The notes: generated by a model not told the origin, from the letters alone. A stretch of 64,000 nt of DNA from Kingdonia uniflora (GCA_014058105.1 JACGCM010001927.1:1054001-1118000), one strand, 5' to 3'. Counted from the first letter of the stretch, positions 1-12,318 are shown. Translations and numbers: made by a program.

Positions 1-380
1 TTCAAAGATCTGCCACTATTATAAATTTATTATTTTGCATTAACCTACAATTAATTACAATTAATTATTCGATTAGACTTGACTAAATGCGATTAATCTT
101 AGGTTTAATTGAAGGAAAATTGTAGGAAAAATAAACTAATAATATCTAATCTTTACCGATTAATCTTTTTACAAAATAAAAAATTAATACCTAGATCTCG
201 ATTAAAAAACCCTTAATCTGTACTAATATAACCTAACACCCCTATAGCCGTAAGCGGGGTTATTGGTCTGTAGTACCCTAAAATGACACAAATGCCTACA
301 CAAAAACTTTAAAATGACTAAAACTACCTTCAATCATTTCCTCTCTTCATTTCTTTATCTACTGTATCCCCTCATTCCCC
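1..380. other. AT-rich flank, no gene seen
   Basis: A very AT-rich stretch with no ORF of note. It ends exactly at the CACTA element beginning at 381. The last 80 bases are C/T-rich and could be the upstream part of a host promoter or 5' UTR continuing at 6047, but nothing proves a gene. Confidence 0.5.
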
Positions 381-690
381 CACTACAAGAAATGAGAGTA
401 GTAGCCACGGAAAAATCTGTGGCAAAAGGTTTTTTGCCACGGTTTTTACCGTAGCACGTGTCGTACCCATAGATGGGGTGGCTAAAAGTTTGCTACACTT
501 TTTTCTGTGGCAAAATGTTAAACAATCACCACAGTTTAAGTCGTGCATATAGCCGTGGCAAAAACTACTATTTTCCACGGTTTTCCATAAACCAAATGTC
601 ATGTGCTACATGTGTGCCTACAGTAAGGGACGAATATACCCGTGGCAAAAGGTCTCATTTTTGTCACAGTACACTCCATGGCAAATAATG

Positions 691-2910
691 TTTAATTATT
701 AAAAAAAATCACATAATTATATTATCATAACAACATCTCTAGTATAGTTTATAAACCACACTTTAAATATCACGGAATTTTAAAAAATAAATTTAATTAT
801 TAAACATTATACAACATCGTGCCATTTTACATAATTGCAAAAGTATAAGTGATGAAACTACACAAAAGACACTTATCCGAACTCGTCACATTCTAATATT
901 ATACAATTCCTCCAAAGATTTGGCACAACATCCTTTATCAGACGATTGTTGTCGTACCTGCAAAATTAAATTTAATTACTTTATAATAAAATATACTTAA
1001 CCAAAATTATAGAATCATCGTAAAAGGGAAAATTAAGAGTATTAGTTTGAGATAATCATATGTAACATAAAGCAATATGCATTATTGTCTAAATCTCATG
1101 CCAAAGAGGGAAAGAATGAAAAGAAACAAGCGTTAGAATTGACTTACCTTCTAAAAAAGGAAAAGTCTGTAGTACTCTAATGGAATGCGTACTGATTCAT
1201 CTTTAATAGTCATGCTTTGCATAATTAGGAATCTAAAAATACATGAATGAAGTTATCCTCACAATATAAAATCACTATATATAGCTGATTAAATAAAATA
1301 TATAACAAACAGCTTTATATGAACATTGGCAGATAAAATAGAAAGCTGTGACTGATACAATTGGAATCAAACTATATAAGAGCCAAAGATGAAATGTATT
1401 CCAATTCAAGTTGAAAAGAAGCACAAGCAAATTTTATAGGAAGGGCATCCAAAAGCTTAAATCATAAAAGCCTGAAACACCATTATTAGCAACATGATGT
1501 GTGTAAGAGAACCTTTCTTGCCCAATTCAACTCTGATAAGCTTAATAGACTCAAACACTTCAAGACCATGTTCTCAGTTATCTTGTATTCTCCTCCAAAA
1601 TCTATCATCCACTCTACAAGCTATATGGTTTTGGCATAATTCAAGGGCATTCTTGCCAATTTTGGTGATTGAAAGAGGTTGATAAAATCAGTAAGGGCTA
1701 AATTTTAGAGATCCTACCTCGTAACTTTACGGTACATTGATGTTCCTGTGAGAACCAACTACCTTTCCTACAATCTAATAACATATATAATTAATGCTAG
1801 AAATCCATCTCACTTGGAGTCGTATTTAGAAATTAAAAGATACTAATTACATGCCAAGACATTGCACGCATTATGACCTTCAAAACGTTGAGATATACAC
1901 CTGTTTGGTCATGTGTTTCATTTCATCTAACTTTTTCTCATAGTTGGTAACCTAAAAAATCAAACGAAAACAACACATATGAGATTACAAACAATCCAAT
2001 TTGATGCATCAACATGATTAAATATTTGCACACAAATCAATAAACATTTAAGACTGGTTACATGAAAGTTTGTTGTTATAGTTGAACCAATACTTCAATA
2101 CAGCCAAATCAGAAGTCTTAGTTGCCTTATTTTCTTTGTTGCAACCACCTAAAGAGGAAGAATAAACTAATTAATACCAAAAAGGGAAGAAAAAAAACTA
2201 GGTAATTTCGAAAGGTCTTAAGTTATAAAGAAATTGCCTGCTAGTACGACTATAGGAATCAAGCTATCTAAAAATTGAAATATCTATGGCAAAAAAATTA
2301 CTAGTCATAGATGCAATTTAAGATACCAATGTCATGAACTAGTTTGGTAGCACATAAATAGTGAGCACACATGAACGTCATGGCTGCATACATGAACACT
2401 TGTGTAAGTATAGTTACAGTTTTTACTACGCTACAAACTAAAATAACATAAACTCTAAAAACTAAGATATAACTCATAATAAATAGTTTGAAGCTCCTAG
2501 CCTCTCAATACTTCGTCTCAAGCTTGTATCCTACGACACATTTTGACAAATTGACTAAAAGCTCATATATAGCCACAGTAGACGAGTTAAGCATGATGTT
2601 GCAACCTTGGTATATATATATACTAAAACTTACAGTGGTAAAGGCTAGCAATGTTATCTCTTGGGGACCTTTTTTTTAAATCACCAAAGAACTCAATAAA
2701 TTGCCCAAATCAAATTTTAGAATACAATTTCTAGTCTCTGTAAGTAAACATGTGCATGTATACCTCAACCTACACGGTATATGATGTTACTAAAAATAAC
2801 ATCCCAGATAACAAATAGGTAAAGAAATAAATAGTAGAAGACACTGGTTCATACTCGGGACATACTAAAATAGGCTAAACATTCTGAAGAAACCTGAATC
2901 TACTGCCTTT
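691..2910. other. CACTA interior, unassigned
   Basis: AT-rich interior between the left subterminal repeats and the captured gene fragment. ORFs are short and show no recognisable family. It may hold introns or UTRs carried along with the captured gene, or older CACTA sequence; I cannot tell which. Confidence 0.4.
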
Positions 2911-3715
2911 TTACCATAACCCAATGAACTTCCACTAGGCGCCTCCAATGCCGAGCTAGATAATTATGTTGACAATAGAGATGAGGAAACCATAGCCCCA
3001 CCATTGAGTGAGAGGCATGTAGTTGGCTCTGTAGAAAACTGGGGCATAACACCAAATAGAGGTGGAGTACCTAAAGCGCTTGTCACTGATAAGAAAGCTG
3101 TGAACATGACACCAATATGGGCTGCAACACTAGCAAAAAAGTAGTAGGAGTAGAAATAGAGCATCACTAGAATGCTAAAAGAAAACTGTCATGAAAGACT
3201 AAGCCCACCTACAAACTGATCTACAGTTTGACTAAACCAGGAGATGAGGCCATATTTGTTGAGATAGCCAGCCATTGCAATTAGGGCAACAAACCATGTG
3301 TGGGTGTCTCAAGAAATTCCTTCACCTAAACATTCCTTCCATGTGACAACTCCAGCTATCAAAAGAAATAATAATCCCAGAATAGCAGCAGTCACTGCGT
3401 TGACATTCAGTATCCCTCCAAAAACCCAAAGCCCAATCATTAGAACGAGTGTAGCTGCCATAATCATTTCATTCTTCGTCAATGGTCCCATCTTTTCCAA
3501 CTTCTCCCCAACAAGTTTGGACGCATCAGGACTACTCTTCGTAGATGGCAGATAAACCAAATACAAAATCAATGGTATAATAATCAATGACGCTAAACCA
3601 GGAACAATCACAACTTTCACCTAATCAGTCCATCCAAGCTCTTGGGGACCCAATACAATTGAGGCATGGTACATATATAAGTTGGAATTGGTTTTAGCAA
3701 GCCTGGGTTGAAGAA
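2911..3715 (-). pseudogene. Captured fragment of plastid 2-oxoglutarate/malate (dicarboxylate) translocator gene, C-terminal part
   Basis: The reverse strand encodes a chain of peptides typical of the plant plastid inner-envelope dicarboxylate translocators (DiT1/DiT2 type, SLC13/DASS superfamily), which exchange 2-oxoglutarate or glutamate for malate. In order: VPGLASLIIIPLILYLVY, KLEKMGPLTKNEMIMAA, LWVFGGILNVNAVTAAILG, GVVTWKECLGEGIS, TWFVALIAMAGYLNKYGLI, FYSYYFFASVAAHIGVMF, SVTSALGTPP and, in a shifted frame, QWWGYGFLISIVNIII and the C-terminus WKFIGLW before a TAA (2911-2913). These hydrophobic stretches are the last membrane segments. It is a pseudogene. In-frame stops replace five conserved Trp codons (for example TGA at 3309-3311). 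A deletion of roughly 25 codons after ALGTPP shifts the frame. The N-terminal half and transit peptide are missing. I see no intron inside the matched part. Family assignment is from remembered protein sequence. Confidence 0.85.
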
Positions 3716-5850
3716 GCATGATGGGAAATGGGGAAACTGCATGGGAGTGTAAAATTGGAGGTTGAAACAGACTGACCACCTGGAAATTTTATGGATATAA
3801 CTTTAGTTAGAGAACCCTCTATACTATCTAGATCACATTTTTTTTCTTTAGCAAAATATAGTCAAAACTAATTAACCTTACAAACACAGGATTACCACTA
3901 AACTATAATTTTGTGTCCTATCCAGGTGATTACCTTTATGCACTAATATACAAAAACCATTGAAGAATTTTTGATAATTTTTCATTCACCCGTTTATAGC
4001 ATTACATTTAAAATCATTGTCGAAGTTATAATAAAAATATCACAAAATACAAGTTTCCAACTTTTGAGCCATGGAAATTTTTGAGCCATAAAATGTTAAG
4101 TATTGCCAACATGATTTCTTCTTTACTTATATAATAGAAAAAATAAAAATGAAAATTTTTATTTTCACAGTAAGTGAATTTGTATTAACACTTTCAACTA
4201 AAACAATAGATGTATCCAAGACCTCAACTATCCAAACTTTAAAACACATGAACAAGTAAAGTAAACCTTACATACTTTATTAATGTATATCTCCACTGTT
4301 GATACTTTAGGTCTTTTGGTATTGGCAAAGTGGAGGTATCTTGCAAAACAGATGCTTACATTGTTACAGTTTAGAAGTGAAGAGCTTTTTGTGAGCTTAA
4401 GATCGTTGTTGTATAGAATCTAAAAAAATAGAAGAGCAAAGCTGTGTAACATGGATATTAGAAACATGAGAAGGAAGGAGTAAAAGAAATGAGGAGCTCG
4501 ACTGTTGAGGAGTCAGGACTCATGGAAAGCAACACGTAGGAAGTTCAATAAGTTGAATGTATTAGGATCAAAGAACTGATTTAGAGAGAAAAGATGGTTG
4601 AATGAATCTTTATTAAATATTAAGTGTAACGATTCCTTCTTGCACCTCAAGATAGTTGGATCACATAATTTACTGGAGACAAGAATGAGCCCAATGTGGT
4701 AGAGTTATTTCTGAAGATTGTTATTGTTTTGGATAGGATGACTATACTTGATTTCATTATATTTTCTAAGATTGTTGTTATCTTGGAGAGGGCTAAACCT
4801 TTATTTTGCATAGCCATCTCACGATTTATGTATACGTTTCTGAAACATGTAAAAATTCATACTTAAATATAATGGAACCCTAGTTTCAGATGATACCTTC
4901 TGAATATAAACTAGGTTAACAAATCTCTGTGTCACAACTCGCGGGTCGTAGAAACCACGGCTATAATGCAGATCAATGAGATAAATCCTGCCATAAAAAA
5001 GTTTTGATAGTTAGACCCGAAACAACTATTACAAAAAATCAAACGGTTAGAAATCTACTCACAAAAGCCTTTATGATCTCTGTGTTGCTCTAAAAGGTAT
5101 TTATGATCTAAATCAAGAACCGACTAATTTCGGCCTTAAAAGCAAACGTCTCAATAACTATATCTATCAATCGATACCTAAATAAAGGGTAATCAAAATA
5201 AAAAGCTAAAATCAAGAGAAAGATTCAGAAAACAAGGGTTTTATTGTTTAATTCTTACATACACAGTTAAAGAACCTTTAAAGAAAGACTTAATTTCCCT
5301 ATATTTCTACCAAAAACAACTCAAAAACCCTTCCCACTTTGGGTTTCAACAAAATTTGATCAATCAAAGATAGTAAATCAAAGAGTGTACTTGAGAGTGG
5401 ATGATCAATCCTTCTTGCAAATCACGTGCTTTGGAGAAAATAAAGAGGAGATAAGCAATGGAGGTGAAGCCCGACAAAGTGATACTCAGAGAGAGAGAGA
5501 GAGATAAAGAGAGAAAAAGAGAAGTATACCTGTGAATCACCGATTGAAACGAACACTGAGAAATTGAACTGATCAATTGAAATCAATAAGTCTGAGAACA
5601 ATGCACCAATTGAAATCAATTGAAATCAGTTTCTAAATACCCAAATTAGAGAGAACTTAAATTAAAGTTTTACTTTCTCAAATTGATCGAGTGAAGGAGA
5701 GAAAACGTGTAGGAGGTGAAGTTTTATTTTAAGAAATGCGTAGATCGAGCAGAGAGAAGAGATAATAAAGGGGCTTTTATCTTTTGATTTTGCGTATTGC
5801 GTACTAAGAGCAGGAAATAGAGGCGGGAGATATAACATTCATATAATATT
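3716..5850. other. CACTA interior with UTR-like AT/CT-rich sequence
   Basis: No coding sequence recognised. On the reverse strand 5520-5760 looks like a plant 5' UTR: CT-rich leader followed by a possible GTATAC splice donor near 5530. It could be the 5' end of the captured gene or of another transduced gene. This is a weak inference. Confidence 0.3.
5487..5504. repeat. (GA)n microsatellite
   Basis: Uninterrupted GA dinucleotide run inside the CACTA element. Short ORFs reading through it are low-complexity artefacts. Confidence 0.85.
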
Positions 5851-6046
5851 TCTTGCCACAGATTTGTGTTTTTCGCCATAGTTTTTCTTAACACAGACCT
5901 TGGCGTTGATGTCTTTTTTGGTACATAAACTTTGGGCCACTACTATAGCCTATTGGCAACAATAAAACTCGTGGTTGTCTACCACAGATAAAACTGTGGC
6001 CAAAACTAAAAGCCATCAGTGGCTATTGCCCCTTTTTCTTGTAGTG

Positions 6047-6606
6047 CCCCTTATGCTACTCTGTTTCAGTATTTCTAAAAACCACTTTCTCTCTTTGAGT
6101 AAAATGGTGGCATCTCTGAATCTAAAACTTCAATATGATGTGGAGTTTCACTAAATTCGTTATTGATGTAATTGGTTTAAGTATAAAGTAAAGTTGATTA
6201 GATTTGATTAGGGCTCAATTCAAAATGTTGAATATATGTTGTTTTAACTAATTTGGTTATACATTTGTTAATGGGTTCTTATGTTGGTGTTTTGAAGATG
6301 TAAAAAATTACAGTTCTTCTATATTCGTACTAGAATTTTAATAAGGATAATTGTTTGCTTTATTGGACAATGATATTGTTGTTTGGAATTTGGTTTATTC
6401 CAATCATCCATCTCCTTATGTTTATGCTTCAATACTCTATGAAGCAATAACAAGGTCCATTATTTTGTGAGTTACTTTATTTTTCAAGTGCATGATACAA
6501 GTCCATCTGTGCCTTGGCCATTCTCATTTAATTATCTTCGTAAAGGGGTTGTGAAGTTCTATGATTTTTAGGTGATTCCCACGAGTATAGTTTTGAAGTT
6601 ATTAAT
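6047..6606. other. Flank between CACTA and copia element, possible host 5' region
   Basis: Continues the sequence that stops at 380. It contains a CT-rich leader-like stretch and an ATG at about 6105 opening a short reading frame (MVASLNLKLQ...) that closes within about 17 codons. A host gene start later cut by the copia insertion is possible, but nothing beyond composition supports it. Confidence 0.25.
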
Positions 6607-7419
6607 TGTCGGGATTCATCGACATGGTTTTTGATATGAATATGTACGCTGAAACGAATAACTGGAGATCGAGTTTATATCTAGCATGCTTTCCTTAAGA
6701 CAGATTCGCTCCTGCCACAATACTTTACAGTGGTTGGACGTCTATCTCCCAGGATACAGCGAACTGACGTAGGTTGAAGGAAGCACACCAATCGAACCTT
6801 GATTATGACTTTATCTATGATATAAATAACTCAAAGAAATGGTAAAAATATATGGAAAAGAATGATGCAAGAGAGGGCTTTAAATATGACATTGGTGACT
6901 CCTTACCAAGAGTCATGTCTTAAGTTATACCACTTCATGAAGGGTCACACCTATAGTCATGTCTTTAAGGCACACCACTTCACGAAGGGTTCTCACCAAG
7001 AGTCGTATCTCTTGGACACACTACTTCACAAAGGGTCCCGACTCCTTATCAAAAGTTGTGTCTTAAGGTACAACTCATTACACACCTTAAGTTGTGTCCC
7101 TTGGAGTATAACCAACTCACAGCCCAAAAGGCCCAAAGGCAAAAATAAACTAGGTGTTATTTAGGAATCCCCATGAGCCCAAGCCCCCAAGGCCGAATCA
7201 TAATATATAAGGGTACCTACATCGGGTAGCCCATACACCAAACAGGCAAGCCCATGGGTCATCGCACATGCTTGTGTGTGACCAAACAACTCTAATACAC
7301 TTGAATAATGTAATATACATGATTACTAATGTATTAGAGTTTTATCTTTCTCACACCCAATGTGGGACTAAACACTTCTTCATTTAAACTAAGGAAAAAC
7401 CTAACATGGCTTTCTAACA
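6607..7419 (-). repeat. copia 3' LTR
   Basis: On the reverse strand the LTR begins TGTTAGAAAGCC directly after the polypurine tract GTGGGGGAT and appears to end ...ATCCCGACA at 6607, giving TG...CA ends and 813 bp. The start is well supported by the tract; the end rests on the TG/CA rule only, because no second LTR is available for comparison. Short imperfect repeats of the type 'caagagtcatgtcttaag' occur within it (6905-7090). Confidence 0.65.
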
Positions 7420-7984
7420 ATCCCCCACATTTGAATAGTAACCCAAGAAAACTCAAACAAAAATAAAATAAAATAAGGGAATGGTAATGCATCGAGATAG
7501 GTATCTTGTGAATATGAACCTTTTCTAGTAAAAGAACTATCGAGCTCATGCTGATTAGTGAATATATGTCTTGAACTGTCAGTTGTAATGCAAAGTAAGA
7601 TAATAGTCTTCACACAGTACCTCTCCAAATGTAATCAGTTCTCATAGTTGTGTTCAATTTGGCCCTGAACAAATCTTGGATTTATGAGTGCTATTAGCGA
7701 ATCTATCTCTTTAAATTCTCATGGAAGCGGTCCCACTTCTCACTCATTAAGGTGACATTCTATTAAGAGTATCCTGCAATACCCCACTTCCAAAAACAAG
7801 TCATAGAATCTATTAAAAACGTGTATAGTTTACCCTAAAGATCACTGTAGGTTATACTAGTTACATTATAGAATGAGCGGGAGTATAATCTTCTCAGTGT
7901 TCATGTTGAGTAACTCATAGCTAATTTTCCTATTAAGCCTAGATCTTAGAATTTCCAGTCAACTAAGATAGGTTTTCGTTGAGG

Positions 7985-8571
7985 TTAACTCATAGTTATA
8001 GGCTTTAAGCCCATTCCCTTCAATGTATAAATTATTTGCCTTTTTAACAAACCTTTTGTAAATGGATCTGCTAGGTTGTCACTTAACTTCACAAAGTTAA
8101 TAGATATTATTCCACTTGCAAGTATTTTTTTCACTGTATTATGTCTCCGATGCATGTGTCGTGACTTACCGTTATAGATATTGTTCTTCTCCCTTGTAAT
8201 AGCTGCTTGATTATCACAATGGATACATAAGGCAGGTACAGGCTTTGGCCACATAGGAATATCTTCTAAGAATTAACGAAGTTACTCAGCTTCATTCGTT
8301 GTTAAATCCAAAGCAACAAATTATGATTTCATAGTTGATCGGGCTATGCATGTTTGCTTTGAGGATTTCCAGGATATAACTCTACCACCAAGTGTAAACA
8401 CATACCCACTTGTTGAATATGACTCGTTAGAGTCTGATACCTAATTTTCATCACTACAACCTTCAAGTGCAGCTGGATGCTTTGTGTAGTGCACCCATAG
8501 TTTATAGTATGCTTTAAATACTGTAAAACCCTACTCAACGCTTCCCAGTGATCTGGTCCTGGGTTTATAGT
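7985..8571 (-). pseudogene. Ty1/copia polyprotein C-terminus (RT end and RNase H)
   Basis: Reverse-strand peptides match the end of plant copia polyproteins: PGPDHWEALSRVLQYLKHT, followed by a decayed RNase H with [13 protein letters not shown] residues, then CDNQAAI, SRHMHRRHNTVKKIL, FVKLSDNLADPFTKGL and the final KGMGLKPITM. The RNase H would degrade the RNA of RNA:DNA hybrids in the virus-like particle. Reading frames are broken around 8255-8343, so this copy is dead. It is truncated at 8571 by the chromovirus insertion. Confidence 0.85.
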
Positions 8572-10441
8572 TATCACGCCCCAAAATTCGTATTCTGAGA
8601 CTTATTAGAATATGCGTCTTGAGGCCGTGAATAGGTCGGGCATCCCCTAACGGATAAACCCTAGCGATATAGAAATATAGTACGCAACAGAAATATCAAT
8701 CGAAATAAATGTCTGACCACAACTTCTACAAGTCTGCCAAGAAGAAATAATAAAGAGTCTCACATAAACGAAATACAACAAAACAACTAGAGGGACGTCT
8801 CAATAGAACGCTCCCAACTACTACTCATGATCCTGAACGACTGCTAATGACCTGGTCCTGAATGTTATAGCGCAAGACATCAGCAAGCCACGACCAAGCA
8901 AGTCCAGTAAATCTTTAAGCGTTTGCAGTATGTTACAAGTAAAATATGAGAATAAACTATCTAAAATACAAGCCATCAATCAATAAGTGTCATACATCTA
9001 ATAGTTACTAAATATAAGGCATTAAGAGCTATACGAGTTCAATATGCAAGAAGATATAATATAAGTATATGAGATGTTTGCGCCAACTATATTTTGAAGA
9101 AATATTCTAGGAGTGTCGTGTACACATAGAGTTTCTTTGTAATTGTGCGCTTTCATCCTTTATCAAAAATAATAATCCAATAACTTTTTGGATGTACCTC
9201 TTTTAGGATTTAATGCCCACAAAGATGCCTAAGGTTAAACTCTTCGACCTGACCAATATCTTTTAAGGATTAACATCTATGGAAATGCTATAAAATCTAC
9301 CAATTTTTGTGATGTGACCAAGACACTTTCAGGAATTTATACCCATGAAAATGCTGATGGTTTACCACAAGACCTGACTGATAAAAAACCCCTATCATGT
9401 ATAGTTACTTTTAATCTTCGCTTACGTGGGTAATATCAATTATTACATCTCTTTATTTAGACCATATAGTTTATTTTATAAATTACAACATACACAAACA
9501 CTAACTCTAGTGTGCAACTAACTTATGGAAAAAGACAAGTGGACGAGTCGCTCTACTCGACGCTAGGTTCTCAAGTTCTAGCTATTAGCCGAGTAGTATC
9601 CAACATAACTAATGGTCTGAACTTTCAAGTCATTATCGTTCACATATTTGATCATAAATCGTTTATTTTAAAAATCATATATGAGTTATTCTTAACAAAA
9701 TCAGATCGCGAGCCTAGCATTGTCAATGCAAAGTATAATAATAAGATCACCTCTCAAAACTATGCTACTGTAACCAGTGAAGTAGTATTTCCTTAAACTT
9801 GGTCATATATAATGTGGGCCCCTATCATACTATGTGGTTTTATTGTTTCAACGTCACATTTGTGTTCAAAATTACCTAATGTACTCACATGTTCTTAACA
9901 TCCAAACCCTTAAATCTACCTACTATACTCACATGTCTTTAGCATCCGAGCCCATGAATAAAGAAAGTAATGATTTGATCATTGTACTATGATTCTGGTA
10001 ACAAATATAGGCATCTCAAGAGGTGGAAAACATCACTTTACCCTAGTCTAGGATCATGATTTGTAATGACCATGGTAAACTAGATATACATAAATAAGAA
10101 ATTATCTTTTATTACACTCATAAGCAATCATGAAAACAAAGAGAGGGATAGTACACTTTCCTTGGATGATGTACGCTTCCTAGCTTTCTCCATCTCTCTC
10201 TCTCTCTCTCTATCTCCTAATTCTATAAGGTGGAGGCTAGGGTTTTGTTTCCTAGCAACTCACGTGAGAACCTTTTCTCTCCTAACCCCGCAAGGTATAA
10301 ATACAAACTCCTAAGGTGTGATCCCATACCATGGGGGCTATTTTGCTAATATAACTACTAAAATATTGTATGATATTATAACTCACAATAAAAAATAAAT
10401 AAAAAATATGGTAATGACCAAAAATAATTTGGAGCATTACA
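8572..10441 (-). repeat. Chromovirus 3' LTR
   Basis: Reverse strand starts TGTAATGCTCCAAATT at 10441 immediately after the pol 3' end, and ends AATTTTGGGGCGTGATA at 8572 against interrupted copia sequence, so the termini are imperfect inverted repeats, as is usual for this type of LTR. Length 1870 bp. A TATA-like GTATTTATACC lies on the reverse strand near 10300. Only one LTR is present, so the far boundary is inferred from the copia junction. Confidence 0.7.
10192..10211. repeat. (CT)n microsatellite
   Basis: CT dinucleotide run within the chromovirus LTR, just downstream of its TATA-like element on the reverse strand. Confidence 0.85.
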
Positions 10442-11282
10442 TTGTACCCTACAAAAAAATAATTTTGTCCCTGAAATTGACATACCTGATTTTGTAAACA
10501 AAGAGGGGTAATCCTCTCTGATCTTGTCCTCTCGCTCCCAAGAAGCTTCACCATGATGGTGATTGCTCCACTAAACTTTGACTAATGGAATAGTATTGGT
10601 CCTAAGGACTTACTCCTTGCGATCCATAATAGTGACATGAAGCTTATCATAAGAAGCATCCTCTTGAATCTCGAGGGGTTGCCAATCAATAACGTGGGAT
10701 GGGTCACACTCATACTTACATAACATCGACACATAAAAAACATTATGAATCGGATCCATTGCTGGGGGTAAAGATAAATGATAAGTAACACTCCCAATCC
10801 GATCCAGAATATAAAAAGACCTGACAAACCTAGGTGTTATCTTACCCTTTTAACTAAAGTGCATCACCCCTTTTATAGGTGAAACTTTCAGAAAAATGTG
10901 GTCTCTAACAATAAACTCCAACGGTCTCCAACAAATGTTTACATAGCTCTTCTGTCGACTCTGTACTGTACGTAGTCTATCTCTGATCAGGCTAATACTC
11001 TCGGTAGTCTGAAGAACAATCTCTGGTACAAGCAAACTCTGATCACCGATCTCTGCTCAGCAGATAGGTAATCTACACAGCCTACCATACAATGACTCAA
11101 AAGGTGCTATACAAATGCTCGACTGGTAACTGTTATTGTACACAAACTTTACCAATGGTAAATGCTCAACCCAACTCCCCTTAAAATTAACCACACAAGC
11201 TCAAAGCATATCCTCCAAAATCTGATTAACCTGCTCTATCTAGCCATCGGTCTATGGGTGAAAGGCTGTACTAAAATCTAAC
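10442..11282 (-). pseudogene. Chromovirus integrase C-terminal half with chromodomain-like tail
   Basis: The reverse strand reads DFSTAFHPQTDGQIEQ (carrying the third catalytic residue, Glu, of the DDE triad), then NQILEDML, GSWVEHLPLVKFVYNNSY, APFESLYGRLCRLPIC, and the GPQ/Y-type tail (FYILDRIGSVTYHLSLPP, NVFYVSMLCKYECDPSHV). It finishes with TNTIPLVKV and SWERE, the usual end of chromoviral integrases. Several stops interrupt it. The N-terminal half of the same integrase lies at 26459 and beyond, on the other side of element A. In an intact element the tail helps target integration to heterochromatin. Confidence 0.85.
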
Positions 11283-12062
11283 TCTAATAGCCTAATTTTG
11301 TGATCCAAACTTAACCTTTACACCAAGGATATTCAGAGCTTCTAGATGAGTAAAGGAAGAGTAATAACACAAAGCTTTAGCGTGGAAAACCTTTGAATTG
11401 GTTAAAAACTACAACCTCTCTTAAGGATTTAGAAAGAGAGTAGTTTATTGATAGCTGTTAAATATTATATGAGAAGCTCTGAGTATTTAGTATAGAGTCT
11501 GGGTGAGTATTCCTCCACCTTTTGTCCCCTCATCTCGGATTCTTTGGTCTTATTTATAGGTCTTATAATATGACCGTTTGACGACCATTATTATCCTTAA
11601 TGACGGACCTTACAATATGTATTTGATAATTCTTGATTTGATTGTGTAATGTTCTGAGATTTGCTATTTAGTAACGGCTTCATTGATGACGGTGCATTTA
11701 TTTAACTCAAACTGCTGATGTTGAAGTCGAAAGTGATGACTGAAACTTTATAACTATTAATATATCTTTAATAGTACCACGTATTATGTCGATAAGGTCG
11801 AGTGGTTGTATGATGGTCGAAGATAAAGCTTGAGTTCGAGATGCAGAATAAGACACTACAAGATGGCTCTCAGCCAAGAGTAGGAGAAGCATCATGGGCG
11901 AGTGGTGTTGGTTAAGAAGTTCATACTATATCCGTAATATGAAGTTGCTATCTTGATTTTGATTGTGCCATACATGTGCCACGTATTATGTTGATGAGGT
12001 CGGATGATCGTATGCTGGTTGAAGATGAAGCATGAGTTCGAGATATGAAATAAGCCACTACA
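11283..12062 (-). repeat. Element A left LTR (minus orientation)
   Basis: About 780 bp. Reverse strand starts TGTAGTGGCTTATTTC at 12062, directly after the polypurine run GAGAGGGGGCGG, and ends GGCTATTAGA at 11283. A TATA box (TATAAATA, reverse strand of 11551-11558) sits mid-LTR. It contains the same partial internal duplication seen in the right LTR. By eye it is about 90% identical to the right LTR over the stretches compared. Confidence 0.85.
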
Positions 12063-12309
12063 ACCGCCCCCTCTCTGTCAACAGTACAAAAAATATTGTG
12101 GGTGAGTGGTGTTGGTAGGCGAGTGGTGTTGGTTGAAAAACATCATCAATACTGTAATTAATACCTGAGAATTATTTCCAATGTATCTTCATGAATATCT
12201 ATTTGTAGCTTTTAGGTTTTCTAAAACCAATGGTTCTAGTCAATTTTATTGCATGGGAAATCCTCCGGACATTGGGAATTTTGATAGTCAGCTTTAATGT
12301 TGATCATAG

Positions 12310-12318
12310 TATAAAAGG
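12310..12318 (+). promoter_or_regulatory. TATA box of antisense unit a1, element A
   Basis: TATAAAAGG about 100 bp before the a1 ATG. The equivalent position upstream of a1 in the right arm and in elements B (TATAAATA, 35874) and C (CTATAAATAG, 52369) also has a TATA box. Confidence 0.6.

Larger units (their letters stand above)
381..6046. mobile_element. Non-autonomous CACTA (En/Spm-type) DNA transposon carrying a captured gene fragment
   Basis: The left end reads CACTACAAGAAAT and the right end, reverse-complemented, reads CACTACAAGAAAAAG, giving a 12-bp terminal inverted repeat of CACTA type. CCC at 378-380 and CCC at 6047-6049 form the 3-bp target duplication expected for this superfamily. 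Both ends are packed with subterminal motifs of the GCCACGG / CTGTGGC kind (about 400-670 and 5855-6030). No transposase coding sequence (TNPA/TNPD-like) is visible, so the element would depend on one supplied in trans. The interior holds a minus-strand fragment of a dicarboxylate translocator gene (separate entry), which makes this a gene-transducing CACTA. Boundaries and TSD are read directly; non-autonomy is inferred from the absence of a transposase ORF. Confidence 0.9.
6607..8571 (-). mobile_element. 3' part of a Ty1/copia retrotransposon, cut by a chromovirus
   Basis: Minus-orientation copia element. From right to left it shows the end of the RT/RNase H polyprotein (7985-8571), a 3' untranslated stretch (7430-7984), the polypurine tract TGTGGGGGATTG (reverse strand, about 7418-7429) and a complete 3' LTR (6607-7419). 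The pol sequence stops at 8571, where the chromovirus LTR begins. The rest of copia pol, gag and the 5' LTR are not in the window. Confidence 0.8.

Noticed and set aside
3298..3555. 85-codon plus-strand ORF
   Set aside because: It is the complement of the DiT pseudogene on the minus strand.
5364..5619. Ser/Leu-rich minus-strand ORFs
   Set aside because: They read through a (GA)n microsatellite; low-complexity translation without homology.
6862..7164. 100-codon plus-strand ORF
   Set aside because: Made of imperfect repeats inside the copia LTR on the strand opposite to the element; no known protein.
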